This document shows positions 9,254 to 18,492 of a DNA stretch of 64,000 nt, piece by piece (within the stretch, counting starts at the first letter, position 1; every line of letters starts with the position of its first letter). Below the pieces are notes generated by a model. That model was not told where the DNA came from and did no database searches. It saw nothing but the letters and a program-made list of their open reading frames with translations. The stretch is taken from assembly GCF_000739375.1 (NCBI RefSeq), contig NZ_CP006704.1, positions 186,001 through 250,000 of the forward strand. The letters are read 5' to 3'. Position numbers and translations under genes: made by a program. Source of the DNA: Comamonas testosteroni TK102. GTDB taxonomy: Bacteria > Pseudomonadota > Gammaproteobacteria > Burkholderiales > Burkholderiaceae_C.

Positions 9254-9333
9254 ATAGCTGCATCCGCTTGATGAAAAATGATTTCAGGTGGTTTTATGCC
9301 TGAAGTCGTTTATTAAAAAGCGATAGCAGCTAT
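9254..9333. repeat. AGCTGC/GCAGCT-type intergenic hairpin repeat
   Basis: ATAGCTGCATCCGCTT (9254-9269) pairs with AAGCGATAGCAGCTAT (9318-9333) through two arms with a three-base internal mismatch. A smaller inner hairpin, TTCAGG (9283-9288) with CCTGAA (9299-9304), sits in the loop. The element is AT-rich compared with its surroundings and resembles elements at 33739, 40378 and 48028. It lies between the SoxR-type promoter and the efflux operon, in the only long gap (9131-9471) of this region, so it would be in the 5' leader. Confidence 0.65.
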
Positions 9334-9471
9334 CTTTATTGAATCTCTTCCAGCCACCTGCCAATGCTTGTCACAAGCATGGCCGCTCCTGCGTCTTATC
9401 GGCAGAGGCGGTCGTTCCGTCAGGCCTGCTGCCGCCAGCAGGGCGGGCGCATTCATTCAGGGAGAGTCCAT

Positions 9472-10662
9472 ATGTCAGTCCATTCCACGCCGCCGCTGCG
9501 GCCCTTGCTGCTGGCCGGCGGCCTCGCGGCGCTGGTCCTGCTTTCAGGCTGCGGCCGTCCCGGCGCGGGCGATGCCCATGCCGGCAACGGCCCGCCGCCC
9601 GCGCCCGAGGTGCAGGTGGCCGAGGTCGCCTTGCAGGCCATACGCCCCTGGGACGAGTTCAACGGCCGCATCGAGGCCGTGGAGTCGGTGCAGCTGCGCT
9701 CACGCGTGTCGGGCTATGTCGAGCGCATCGCCTTCGCCGAAGGCCAGGAGGTGAAGAAAGGCCAGCTGCTGTTCGTGATCGACCCGCGGCCTTACCGCGC
9801 GGCCCTGGCCAGCGCCCAGGCCCAGCTCGAACGCGCGCGTGCCGCTGCCGGGCTGGCGCAGACGCAGGACCAGCGCGCGCGCCAGCTGGTGGCCGAGAAT
9901 GCGGTCTCGCGCGAGGAGGCCGACACGCGGGCCGCAACGCTGGCCCAGGCCACGGCCCAGGTACGTGCGGCAGAGGCCGAGCTGGCCACCGCACGGCTGC
10001 AGCTCGACTTCACCGAGGTGCGTGCGCCCATCACGGGCCGTGCCAGCCGCGCCCTGCTCACCGTGGGCAACATGGCCCAGGCCGACCAGAGCGTGCTGAC
10101 CACCCTGGTCTCGCAGGACCCGGTGTATGTGTATTTCGATGCCGACGAGCACAGCTTTCTGCGCTACCAGAAAGCCGGCCTGAGCGGCCCTGGCCGCGCG
10201 GTGCGTGTCGCCCTGGTCGGCGACAGCGGCTTTGCCCATGCGGGCACGCTGGACTTCAGCGACAACCAGCTCCAGCCGGGCACGGGCACCATGCGTTTGC
10301 GCGCGCGCCTGGCCAACCCCGACCGGATGCTGACGCCGGGCCTGTTCGCACGCGTGCAGATGCAAAGCGGCCCGCAGCGGCAGGAGGCCGAGCCCCAGGC
10401 GCTGCTGATCGACGACAAGGCCGTGCTCACCGACCAGGACCGCAAGTACGTCTATGTGGTGGGCGAAGGCAATCTTGCCGAGCGCCGCGACCTTACGCTG
10501 GGGCGCATGGTCGATGGCCGGCGCCTGGTGGAAAAAGGCCTGGCAGCGGGTGACCGGCTGGTGGTGGGCGGCGTACAGCGCATCTACTACCCCGGCATGC
10601 CCGTCAATCCCAGGCCGGTGGCATCGGCGGCCGCGCAGCCCGTGCCCGCCGCTGCGCAGTAA
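9472..10662 (+). CDS. RND efflux periplasmic adaptor lipoprotein
   Basis: This is a membrane-fusion protein that links an inner-membrane RND pump to an outer-membrane channel. The 396-residue product starts with a signal and lipobox (VLLSGC, Cys27), indicating lipid anchoring to the inner membrane facing the periplasm. It continues with the biotinyl-lipoyl segment (LRSRVSGYVERIAFAEGQEVKKGQLLFVIDP is the recognisable region, about residues 77-106), an Ala-rich coiled-coil hairpin, LDFTEVRAPITGRASRA, and beta-barrel domains. The ATG at 9472 follows GGGAGAG (9460-9466). The frame is open upstream to 9364 but that part lacks a signal peptide pattern. It is the first gene of a three-gene operon likely controlled by the SoxR operator upstream. 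Confidence 0.93.
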   Translation: MSVHSTPPLRPLLLAGGLAALVLLSGCGRPGAGDAHAGNGPPPAPEVQVAEVALQAIRPWDEFNGRIEAVESVQLRSRVSGYVERIAFAEGQEVKKGQLLFVIDPRPYRAALASAQAQLERARAAAGLAQTQDQRARQLVAENAVSREEADTRAATLAQATAQVRAAEAELATARLQLDFTEVRAPITGRASRALLTVGNMAQADQSVLTTLVSQDPVYVYFDADEHSFLRYQKAGLSGPGRAVRVALVGDSGFAHAGTLDFSDNQLQPGTGTMRLRARLANPDRMLTPGLFARVQMQSGPQRQEAEPQALLIDDKAVLTDQDRKYVYVVGEGNLAERRDLTLGRMVDGRRLVEKGLAAGDRLVVGGVQRIYYPGMPVNPRPVASAAAQPVPAAAQ

Positions 10663-10673
10663 GGGGGAGTGCC

Positions 10674-13600
10674 ATGGACTTCTCCAAATTCTTCATAGAC
10701 CGGCCCATTTTTGCGGTCGTGCTCTCCATCATCATGTTCGCCGTGGGCTTGGTCGCGATTCCGCAGCTACCCGTGGGCGAGTACCCCGAGGTCGTGCCGC
10801 CCAGCGTGGTGGTGCGCGCCACCTATCCAGGGGCCAATCCCAAGGAGGTCGCCGAGTCGGTGGCCGTGCCGCTGGAGGAAGCCATCAACGGGGTCGAAGG
10901 CCTGATGTACATGAAGTCGGTCGCGGCTTCGGACGGCAGCCTGCAGGTGGTTGCCACCTTCCGCCCCGAGATCGACCCAGACACCGCTGCCGTGCGCGTG
11001 CAGAACCGTGTCAGCCAGGCCCAGAGCCGGCTGCCCGAGGAGGTGCGGCAGTTCGGCGTGACCACGCAGAAGCAGGCGTCCACGCCGCTGATGTACGTGG
11101 GTCTGGTGTCTCGGGACGGCGCGCATGATGCGCTGTATCTGCGCAACCATGTCACGCTCAAGATCAAGGATGTGCTGGCGCGCATTCCCGGCGTGGGCGA
11201 CGTGGGCATCTACGGCGCAGGCGACTATGCGATGCGCGTCTGGCTGGACCCGCACAAGGTGGCGGCACGCCAGCTCACGGCCGGCGAGGTGATCGCCGCC
11301 ATCCGCGAGCAGAACATCCAGGTCTCGGCCGGCCAGCTGGGCGCCGAGCCCAGTGCGCAGAAGTCCGACAAGCTGCTGTCCATCAATGTGCGCGGGCGGC
11401 TGAAGACGGCCGAGGAGTTCGGCGACATCGTGCTCAAGAGCGGCGAAGGCGGTCAGGTCGTGCGTCTGGCCGACGTGGCGCGCATCGAGCTGGGCGCCAG
11501 CGACTACACGCTGCGCTCGTGGAGCGACACCAAGAACATGGCTGCCGTGGGCATCTTCCTGTCGCCGGGCGCGAATGCGCTGGGCGTGGCCGAGCAGGTC
11601 TACGCGGCCATGGACCGGCTCTCCAAGGACCTGCCCGAAGGCGTGGCCTTCGAATCCGTCTGGGACCCCACGGTCTTTGTGCGCGACTCGATCAAGGCCG
11701 TGCAGAGCACACTGATCGAGGCCGTGATCCTGGTGGTGCTGGTGGTCATCGTCTTTCTGCAGACCTGGCGCGCCTCCATCATTCCGCTGCTGGCTGTGCC
11801 CGTGTCCATCATCGGCACTTTCGCGGGCCTGTACCTGCTGGGCTATTCCATCAACACGCTGACGCTGTTCGGCCTGGTGCTGGCGATCGGCATCGTGGTG
11901 GACGACGCCATCGTCGTGGTCGAGAACGTGGAGCGCTACATCGAGCAGGGCCACAGCCCGCAGGAGGCGGCCCATCTGGCCATGAAGGAGGTCTCCGGGC
12001 CCATCATCGCCATCGCCCTGGTGCTGTGCGCGGTCTTCGTTCCCATGGCCTTTCTCAGCGGCGTCACGGGCCAGTTCTACCAGCAGTTCGCGGTGACCAT
12101 CGCCATCTCCACGGTGATCTCGGCCATCAACTCGCTGACCCTGTCGCCGGCGCTGGCGGCCAGGCTGCTGCAGCCGCACGGCGCACCGCGCGACGCGCTG
12201 GCACGCGTCATCGACAAGGGCATGGGCTGGTTCTTCCGGCCCTTCAACCGCTTCTTCGATCGCAGCGCCCAGGGCTACCAGAACTCGGTGGGACGCTCGC
12301 TGCGTCGACGTGGCCTGGTGTTCGCGGTCTATGCGGCACTGCTGGCCGGCACCGCCGTGCTGTTCCATGCCGTGCCCGGGGGCTTCATCCCCATGCAGGA
12401 CAAGCTCTACCTGTTTGCCGGCGCCAAGCTGCCCGAGGGCGCGTCGCTGAACCGTACCGATGCGCTCACGCGCCAGATGGTGGAGACGGCCAAGAGCGTG
12501 GATGGCGTGGACATGGTCGCCGCCTTCGCGGGCTTCAATGCGCTGCAGTCCACGACCACGCCCAATCTGAGCAGCTCCTACATCATGCTCAAGCCCTTCG
12601 GCGAGCGCACACGAAGCGCCGAGGCCATCAATGCCGAGCTGGGCGCCAAGTTCGCGCAGATCGAGGGCGGTTTCGCCTATGCGCTGATGCCGCCGCCCAT
12701 CCAGGGCCTTGGCAACGGATCGGGTTATTCGCTGTTCCTGCAGGACCGCGCAGGCCTGGGCTATGCAGCGCTGCAGCAGGCGCTTGAGGCCTTTCAGGCC
12801 GAGATTGCCAAGACACCGGGCATGACCTATCCGGTCAGCAGCTACCAGTCCAACATCCCGCAGCTGGAAGTGAAGGTGGACCGCATCAAGGCCAAGGCCC
12901 AGGGTGTGGCGCTGACCGACCTGTTCCAGACCCTGCAGGCCTATCTGGGCTCGGTCTACGTCAACGACTTCAACGCCTTCGGCCGCGTCTGGCGCGTGAT
13001 GCTGCAGGCCGATGCCGACTACCGGCAGGCCGTGGAGGACATCGCCCAGCTGCGCACGCGCAACGCGCGCGGCGAGATGGTGCCCATAGGCTCCATGGTC
13101 ACCGTGGTGCCCAGCTACGGACCCGATCCGGTGCTGCGCTACAACGGCTTTCCGGCCGCCGACCTGATCGGCGACTCCGATCCGCGCCTGCTGTCCTCGG
13201 CCGAGGTGCTGACCAAGCTGCAGGAGATCGCGCAGCGCACGCTGCCGCGCGGCATCGAGCTGGCCTGGACGGATCTGAGCTACCAGCAGGTCGAGCAGAG
13301 CCATGCCGCAGCCGTGGTCTTCGTGATCGCCGTGATGCTGGTGTTTCTGGTGCTGGCCGCGCTCTACGAGAGCTGGACCCTGCCGCTGGCCGTGATCCTG
13401 ATCGTGCCTGTGTGCATCTGCGCGGCGCTGTTCGGCGTATGGCTGGCAGGGGGGGACAACAATGTCTTCGTGCAGGTGGGCCTGGTGGTGCTCATGGGAC
13501 TGGCCTGCAAGAACGCGATTTTGATCGTCGAGTTCGCACGCGAGCTGGAGATGCGCGGTTCGGCAACAGTCGATGCCGCGCTGCAGGCCTGCCGTTTGCG

Positions 13601-13868
13601 GCTGCGACCCATCGTCATGACTTCCATCGCCTTCATTGCGGGCGCCGTGCCCTTGCTGATCGGCAGCGGCGCGGGCAGCGAGGTGCGGGCGGCCACGGGC
13701 GTGACGGTGTTCTCGGGAATGCTAGGCGTGACCTTGTTCGGCCTCTTCCTCACGCCGGTGTTCTACGTCACGCTGCGCCGTCTGTCGGGCCGTTCGCTGG
13801 CGGCTCGCACGACCGCCCAGCCGGCCTCTGCTGTGTCACCCGCATCCCTGGAGGGCAGCCATGTCTGA
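10674..13868 (+). CDS. RND family multidrug efflux transporter (HAE1 type)
   Basis: This proton-driven inner-membrane pump (1064 residues) of the hydrophobe/amphiphile efflux-1 family exports drugs, dyes or redox-active metabolites as a trimer. It begins MDFSKFFIDRPIFAVVLSII, the standard first transmembrane helix, and contains two large periplasmic loops. The proton-relay pair DD lies in VLAIGIVVDDAIVVVENVERY on TM4 and the relay lysine in LVVLMGLACKNAILIVEFA on TM10. A seven-G run near 13449-13455 is read in frame as Gly-Gly. It begins 11 bases after the adaptor gene and overlaps the outer-membrane gene by eight bases. It resembles MexF and MexI groups; which is closer needs alignment. Confidence 0.95.
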   Translation: MDFSKFFIDRPIFAVVLSIIMFAVGLVAIPQLPVGEYPEVVPPSVVVRATYPGANPKEVAESVAVPLEEAINGVEGLMYMKSVAASDGSLQVVATFRPEIDPDTAAVRVQNRVSQAQSRLPEEVRQFGVTTQKQASTPLMYVGLVSRDGAHDALYLRNHVTLKIKDVLARIPGVGDVGIYGAGDYAMRVWLDPHKVAARQLTAGEVIAAIREQNIQVSAGQLGAEPSAQKSDKLLSINVRGRLKTAEEFGDIVLKSGEGGQVVRLADVARIELGASDYTLRSWSDTKNMAAVGIFLSPGANALGVAEQVYAAMDRLSKDLPEGVAFESVWDPTVFVRDSIKAVQSTLIEAVILVVLVVIVFLQTWRASIIPLLAVPVSIIGTFAGLYLLGYSINTLTLFGLVLAIGIVVDDAIVVVENVERYIEQGHSPQEAAHLAMKEVSGPIIAIALVLCAVFVPMAFLSGVTGQFYQQFAVTIAISTVISAINSLTLSPALAARLLQPHGAPRDALARVIDKGMGWFFRPFNRFFDRSAQGYQNSVGRSLRRRGLVFAVYAALLAGTAVLFHAVPGGFIPMQDKLYLFAGAKLPEGASLNRTDALTRQMVETAKSVDGVDMVAAFAGFNALQSTTTPNLSSSYIMLKPFGERTRSAEAINAELGAKFAQIEGGFAYALMPPPIQGLGNGSGYSLFLQDRAGLGYAALQQALEAFQAEIAKTPGMTYPVSSYQSNIPQLEVKVDRIKAKAQGVALTDLFQTLQAYLGSVYVNDFNAFGRVWRVMLQADADYRQAVEDIAQLRTRNARGEMVPIGSMVTVVPSYGPDPVLRYNGFPAADLIGDSDPRLLSSAEVLTKLQEIAQRTLPRGIELAWTDLSYQQVEQSHAAAVVFVIAVMLVFLVLAALYESWTLPLAVILIVPVCICAALFGVWLAGGDNNVFVQVGLVVLMGLACKNAILIVEFARELEMRGSATVDAALQACRLRLRPIVMTSIAFIAGAVPLLIGSGAGSEVRAATGVTVFSGMLGVTLFGLFLTPVFYVTLRRLSGRSLAARTTAQPASAVSPASLEGSHV

Positions 13869-15345
13869 TATCTGCAAACCCTTGCGCCGGCATGCACTGG
13901 CATGTGCCGTGGCGGGCCTTTCGGCCTTGCTGGCAGGCTGCGCCGTCGGCCCCGATTTCCGCGCACCCGAGCCGCCCCCAGCCGGCGCGCAGTTCGCGCG
14001 GGCCGAGCCGTCTGCAGTCCCGCAGCAGGTATTCCCCGAGACCGGTTCCGATGCGGCGTTCTGGCGCCAGTTCCAGGATGGGCAACTGACGCAGCTGGTC
14101 GAGCAGGCCCTGCGGGCCAACCAGGAGCTGCGCGGTGCACTGGCGCGACTCGATGCGGCCCAGGCCCTGCTGGGAGAAAGCCGTCTTGATCAGTTCCCCA
14201 CGCTCACCTTGTCGGGTCAGGCGCTGCAGCAACGACGCAGCGAAAGCCAGGCACCAAGCGGGACACCAAGCGGGCCGCGCAGCCAGCGCAGCTACAGCGT
14301 CGGCATCAACGCGAGTTGGGAGCTGGACCTGTTCGGTCGTGTGCGTCGCAACATCGAGGCCGGCAGCGCCGACCTGCGCGCCAGTGCCGCCGACCTGGCC
14401 GCGCTGCAGGTCGCCATTGCGGCCCAGGTCGCGGCCGGCTACGCCGATCTGCGCGGCTGGCAGCAGCGCCTGCATCTGGCCGAGGCCAATGCCGCGAATC
14501 AGCAGGACACGCTGCGCCTGGTGCAGCTGCGGCTGGCGCACGGCAGCGGCACCGACTTCGACCTGGCGCGCGCCCAGGCGCAGCTGGAGAGCACGCGCTC
14601 GCGCATTCCGGCGCTGCAGGCCCGGATCGCCGTGGCCCAGCACCGGCTGGCCGTGCTCACCGGCCAGGTGCCCGAGGCTCTGATCGCGGCGCTGGACGTG
14701 CCGGCGGCATTGCCGCAGTTGCCAGAGAGCATCGCTCCCGGCACGCCCGCCGAGCTGTTGCGCCGTCGCCCCGATGTGGCCGCCGCCGAGGCGCGTCTGC
14801 ATGCCGCCACGGCGCGGGTGGGCGTGGCCACGGCAGAGCTGTTCCCGCGCCTGTCGCTGGGCGGTCTGCTGGGCAGCTCCGCCCTTGGCGCGGGCGCGCT
14901 GTTCGAGGCCGGCAGCGCGAGCCGCAGCGTGTTCCTGGGTGTGGACTGGTCTTTTCTCGACGTGGGCCGCGTGCGCGCGCGCATCGCTGCCAGCGAGGCC
15001 GGTGCCCAGATCGCCCTGGCCCAGTACCAGCAAAGCGTGCTGCAGGCACTGGAGGACACCGAGAACGCCCTGGTGGGTCTGGCGCGCACCCGCACCGAGG
15101 ATGCCCATCTGGCCCAGGCCGCCGAGCAGCGAGCACGGGCCGAGCAGCTCGCGCAGCGCCGCTACCGCCTGGGCAGCGTGGGCCTGTACGAGGTGCTGGA
15201 CGCGCAGCGCGACCTCTACGCGGCCCAGGACGCTGCGGCCGACAGCCGCGTGCGTGGCCTGCGCGCCGCCGTGGCGCTGTATCAGGCGCTGGCTGGCGGC
15301 TGGGAGGGGCAGCCACCGGCCAGGCCTATGATGGCGTTGCAATGA
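13861..15345 (+). CDS. Outer-membrane efflux lipoprotein (NodT/OprM family)
   Basis: This TolC-like outer-membrane factor forms the exit duct of the tripartite pump. The 494-residue product has a lipoprotein signal with LLAGC (Cys27) followed by AVGPDFRAPEPP, the usual start of NodT-family mature proteins. Two repeated outer-membrane-factor halves follow, with ASWELDLFGRVRRNIEAGSA in the first and RRRPDVAAAEARLHAATA in the second, both family signatures. It overlaps the pump gene by eight bases and ends in an ATGA overlap with alkB. Confidence 0.94.
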   Translation: MSDICKPLRRHALACAVAGLSALLAGCAVGPDFRAPEPPPAGAQFARAEPSAVPQQVFPETGSDAAFWRQFQDGQLTQLVEQALRANQELRGALARLDAAQALLGESRLDQFPTLTLSGQALQQRRSESQAPSGTPSGPRSQRSYSVGINASWELDLFGRVRRNIEAGSADLRASAADLAALQVAIAAQVAAGYADLRGWQQRLHLAEANAANQQDTLRLVQLRLAHGSGTDFDLARAQAQLESTRSRIPALQARIAVAQHRLAVLTGQVPEALIAALDVPAALPQLPESIAPGTPAELLRRRPDVAAAEARLHAATARVGVATAELFPRLSLGGLLGSSALGAGALFEAGSASRSVFLGVDWSFLDVGRVRARIAASEAGAQIALAQYQQSVLQALEDTENALVGLARTRTEDAHLAQAAEQRARAEQLAQRRYRLGSVGLYEVLDAQRDLYAAQDAAADSRVRGLRAAVALYQALAGGWEGQPPARPMMALQ

Positions 15346-16016
15346 CGCTTTCGCTGTTTCCTGACGATCCCCTGCCCGCCGAAATCATTGATGACGGTGC
15401 CGTGCTGCTGCGCGGCTTTGCGACAGCCGAGGAGCAGCGCTGGGTGGCCGAGGCGAGGGCCTTGCAGACACGGGCAGCGTTTCGCACCATGCAGGTGCCC
15501 GGCGGCAAGTCCATGTCGGTGGCGATCACCAACGCCGGCGGCTGGGGCTGGATTTCGGATCTGCAGGGCTACCGCTACAGCGCTGCCGATCCGCAGACCG
15601 GCAAGCCCTGGCCTGCCATCCCCGCTTTTCTGGGCGAGCAGGCCGCCAGGGCTGCGGCGCTGGCCGGCTATCCGGGCTTTGCGCCCGATGCCTGCCTGAT
15701 CAACTGCTATCAGCCGGGTGCGCGCATGGGCTTGCACCGCGACCAGGACGAGCATGACTTTGCGGCGCCCATCGTCTCGGTCTCGCTGGGTCTGGCTTGC
15801 AGCTTTCTCTGGGGCGGGCTGACGCGCCAGAGTCCCACCCGGCGCCTTGCACTCACCCATGGCGATGTGCTGGTCTGGGGCGGGCCTTCGCGCCTGGTGT
15901 TTCATGGCGTCGCTCCGCTCAAGCCGGGCCAGCACCCGCTGCTTGGCAATGAGCGCTGGAATCTGACGTTCCGCATGGCCAAGGCTCGCTACCCGGCAGG
16001 CCAGCCATCGGAATAG
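15342..16016 (+). CDS. alkB: Alpha-ketoglutarate-dependent DNA dioxygenase AlkB
   Basis: AlkB removes methyl groups from 1-methyladenine and 3-methylcytosine in DNA by iron- and 2-oxoglutarate-dependent oxidative demethylation. The 224-residue product carries the iron ligands H132 and D134 (LHRDQDEHD) and H188 (VFHGV), the 2-oxoglutarate-binding arginines R205 and R211 (RWNLTFR), and NCY at 121-123. The start overlaps the stop of the efflux channel gene (ATGA), so it is likely translated from the efflux transcript. This places a DNA repair enzyme in a putative SoxR-controlled operon, although an internal promoter cannot be excluded. Confidence 0.95.
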   Translation: MTLSLFPDDPLPAEIIDDGAVLLRGFATAEEQRWVAEARALQTRAAFRTMQVPGGKSMSVAITNAGGWGWISDLQGYRYSAADPQTGKPWPAIPAFLGEQAARAAALAGYPGFAPDACLINCYQPGARMGLHRDQDEHDFAAPIVSVSLGLACSFLWGGLTRQSPTRRLALTHGDVLVWGGPSRLVFHGVAPLKPGQHPLLGNERWNLTFRMAKARYPAGQPSE

Positions 16017-16082
16017 GCGCTGGCGGCGGGGCAATGCCCGGCTGCCCGGCAAAGCCTGCCAGCTTTCCTACAATGGCGGTCT

Positions 16083-17159
16083 ATGAGCCAGTCGCACCCC
16101 ACCCCCGCCTACACCCGAGCCCAGGAGCTGCCCGCAACGCTTGCCAAGCGCCTCGTCATTCTTGACGGTGCGATGGGCACCATGATTCAGCGTTTCAAGC
16201 TGGGCGAGGCGCAGTACCGCGGCGAAGGCTATGCCGGTGCCGACGCTGTGGACGAGCGCTTCAAGGACTTCGCCTATGACGTCAAGGGCAACAACGAGCT
16301 GCTGTCGCTGACCCGTCCCGACGTGATTCGCGACATCCATGAGAAATACCTGGCTGCCGGCGCCGATCTGATCGAGACCAATACCTTTGGTGCGACCACG
16401 ATTGCGCAGGAGGACTATCACATGGCCGATCTGGCCTACGAGATGAACCTCAAGAGCGCGCAGCTGGCGCGGGCGGCCTGCGACAAGTACAGCACGCCCG
16501 ATCACAAGCGCTATGTGGCCGGCGCCCTGGGCCCCACGCCCAAGACGGCCTCCATCAGCCCCGATGTCAACGACCCGGCTGCGCGCAACATCACCTTCGA
16601 GCAGCTGCGCCAGGCCTATCTGGAGCAGACGCTGGCGCTGATTGAAGGCGGTGCCGACGTGATCCTGGTCGAGACCATCTTCGACACCCTCAACGCCAAG
16701 GCCGCGCTGTTTGCCGTGGACGAGGCCTTCGAGCAGACCGGCGAGCGCCTGCCCATCATGATCAGCGGCACGGTCACCGATGCCTCGGGCCGGATTCTGA
16801 GTGGACAGACCGTGACGGCCTTCTGGCACAGCGTGCGCCATAGCAACCCGCTGTCCGTGGGCCTGAACTGCGCGCTGGGTGCCACGCTGATGCGTCCCTA
16901 TGTGCAGGAGCTGGCCAAGGCGGCTCCCGACACCTTCATCAGCTGCTACCCCAATGCCGGCCTGCCCAACCCCATGAGCGACACCGGCTTTGACGAAACG
17001 CCCGAGATCACCAGTCGTCTGGTGCACGAATTCGCGGCCGAAGGTCTGGTCAATATCGTGGGCGGCTGCTGCGGCACCACACCCGACCATATCGGTGCCA
17101 TTGCCAGGGCCGTGCAGGCCACGGCCACGCGCAAGCTGTTCTACCCGGCCGAAGCCTGA
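16083..17159 (+). CDS. Methionine synthase homocysteine-binding subunit (split MetH, N-terminal part)
   Basis: The 358-residue product corresponds only to the first domain of cobalamin-dependent methionine synthase, which binds homocysteine through zinc. [11 protein letters not shown] (about residues 28-38) is the domain start, and the zinc ligands are C263 (GLNCALG) and C329-C330 (GGCCGTTP). The usual E. coli MetH has about 1227 residues with folate, B12 and reactivation domains. These are absent, and no partner gene follows. In several betaproteobacteria MetH is encoded as two proteins, so the partner is expected elsewhere. The stop is clean, with no remnant of the next domain in 17160-17346. 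Confidence 0.88.
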   Translation: MSQSHPTPAYTRAQELPATLAKRLVILDGAMGTMIQRFKLGEAQYRGEGYAGADAVDERFKDFAYDVKGNNELLSLTRPDVIRDIHEKYLAAGADLIETNTFGATTIAQEDYHMADLAYEMNLKSAQLARAACDKYSTPDHKRYVAGALGPTPKTASISPDVNDPAARNITFEQLRQAYLEQTLALIEGGADVILVETIFDTLNAKAALFAVDEAFEQTGERLPIMISGTVTDASGRILSGQTVTAFWHSVRHSNPLSVGLNCALGATLMRPYVQELAKAAPDTFISCYPNAGLPNPMSDTGFDETPEITSRLVHEFAAEGLVNIVGGCCGTTPDHIGAIARAVQATATRKLFYPAEA

Positions 17160-17346
17160 TTCCGCCCAGAATGGTTCGCCCCTGACCCTCGCTTCGGATC
17201 GCAGGCGTGAACCATGCGGCCCCGGCAAGATCCGGGCAGCCCTGGTGCTTGAGCCACAAGCACTGGCAGCTCTTTTTCAGATGCTTATTGCAGGGGCGGG
17301 CACAATGGCCTGATTCCGGCTTTGATGTCCCGCCACCGACGACCGC

Positions 17347-18492
17347 ATGACTGCACCACTGCAACCCGTTGCCTCCGTACTGCCCGTGTCCGTGCCCACG
17401 GGTCAGGCGGCTGCGCAGGCCGGCAATGTGGCTGCAGCCGCTGGCCCGGATCTTCCCGCAGCGCAGCAACTGCCCGCCGCTCAGGCGACGCCCCCGGCGA
17501 CCAGCATCGTGCAGTGGTCGCCGCAAACCTTGCAGAACCTCAAGCTCCAGGCCTTTGAACATCTGATTGCGCAACTGGCCCTGCAGGTGCAGGCCCAACC
17601 TGGTGCGCCTGCGGCGAGCTGGCCCAGTCAGGGCCTGCCAGCGGCCGTGCAGCAGTTTGTGCAAAGCCTGCTCGCGCAGGTTCAGATCAGCCTGCAGGGA
17701 CAGGCCCGGCCCTTGCAGCTGCTGGCCGGCCAGCAGGGATCGGTTGCGCTGATGCAGGCCTTGGCGCAGGCTGCGGTGTCTGGCGCGCAGCCGCCCAGCT
17801 CGGCTTTGCAGACGGCTGCGGCCCTGTCGCCCACGGCGGCCGTGGCGCTGGAGCAAGCACAGCAGGGCATGGCTGCAACCGCTGCCGGCGGCGCTGCCGC
17901 ACCGCGTCTGCCCCAGCTGCAGAACTGGCTGGTGCAGCAAGGCACGCTGGCCACGCCGCAAGGCGAGCGCAGCTTTTCCCTGACATTGCAGGTGCCCGCC
18001 GCCTGGGCGCAGGCTGTGGGTGCGGCAAGCATTCCGGCAGCCCAGGGAACGGGGACGGCCCTGCGCCTGCCCATGGCGGAGCCGGGTGTCTTGAGCAGCG
18101 GTCCTCTGGCTCTGGTGGTGCAGCCGCAGTCGTCGGCGGCGACCAGCACGCTTGCCACCAGCGCATTGCTGTGGCTGGAGTTGCAGCCCGTCACGGCGAG
18201 CGCTGCTCAGGCGACGCCGGCACAGATGGCCGGTCTGCCACTGGCCATGCCCGCACCGGCGCTGGCGCAGGAGGTGCAGCAGCTGCTGCAGAACAGGTCC
18301 GATCCCTGGCTGATGATGGCAGCGGCCCAGGCTGCCAATGCCCTGCCTGTGCCGCGCCGCAATAGCGGGCACCGTTCGCATTTGTGCATGACCGAAGGCT
18401 GTCAGTACCAGGGTCTGGCCCCCTGTGCCCAGCCTTTTTGCAGCGAGATGAATCGCATCTGGGCCGCTTCCGGCGTGGCGCGCAGCGGCTGA
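17347..18492 (+). CDS. Unrecognised Ala/Gln-rich protein with C-terminal cysteine cluster
   Basis: I do not recognise this 381-residue protein. Residues 1-60 are low-complexity Ala/Pro/Gln. The middle is rich in Ala, Gln and Leu, with helices such as LQNLKLQAFEHLIAQLALQ, and a possible beta-rich part around SFSLTLQVPAAW and LLWLELQP. These features loosely recall the hook-length control protein FliK, but no FliK signature is clear. The C-terminus is different in character: a compact motif with C347, C352, C360 and C365 (CX4C-X7-CX4C), preceded by RRNSGHRSH and ending near MNRIW, suggests metal binding. There is no signal peptide. It stands alone between the MetH fragment and a porin. Codon use matches its neighbours, so a real gene is likely. 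Confidence 0.65.
   Translation: MTAPLQPVASVLPVSVPTGQAAAQAGNVAAAAGPDLPAAQQLPAAQATPPATSIVQWSPQTLQNLKLQAFEHLIAQLALQVQAQPGAPAASWPSQGLPAAVQQFVQSLLAQVQISLQGQARPLQLLAGQQGSVALMQALAQAAVSGAQPPSSALQTAAALSPTAAVALEQAQQGMAATAAGGAAAPRLPQLQNWLVQQGTLATPQGERSFSLTLQVPAAWAQAVGAASIPAAQGTGTALRLPMAEPGVLSSGPLALVVQPQSSAATSTLATSALLWLELQPVTASAAQATPAQMAGLPLAMPAPALAQEVQQLLQNRSDPWLMMAAAQAANALPVPRRNSGHRSHLCMTEGCQYQGLAPCAQPFCSEMNRIWAASGVARSG

Noticed and set aside
10767..13304. 845-residue open frame antisense to the RND pump gene
   Set aside because: Its composition (His, Gln, Arg and Asp rich) is the usual shadow of a GC-rich coding strand, and the plus strand carries a complete RND transporter.
13449..13455. Seven-G run in the RND gene as a possible frameshift site
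   Set aside because: The family sequence continues in frame across it (VWLAGGDNNVFVQVG).
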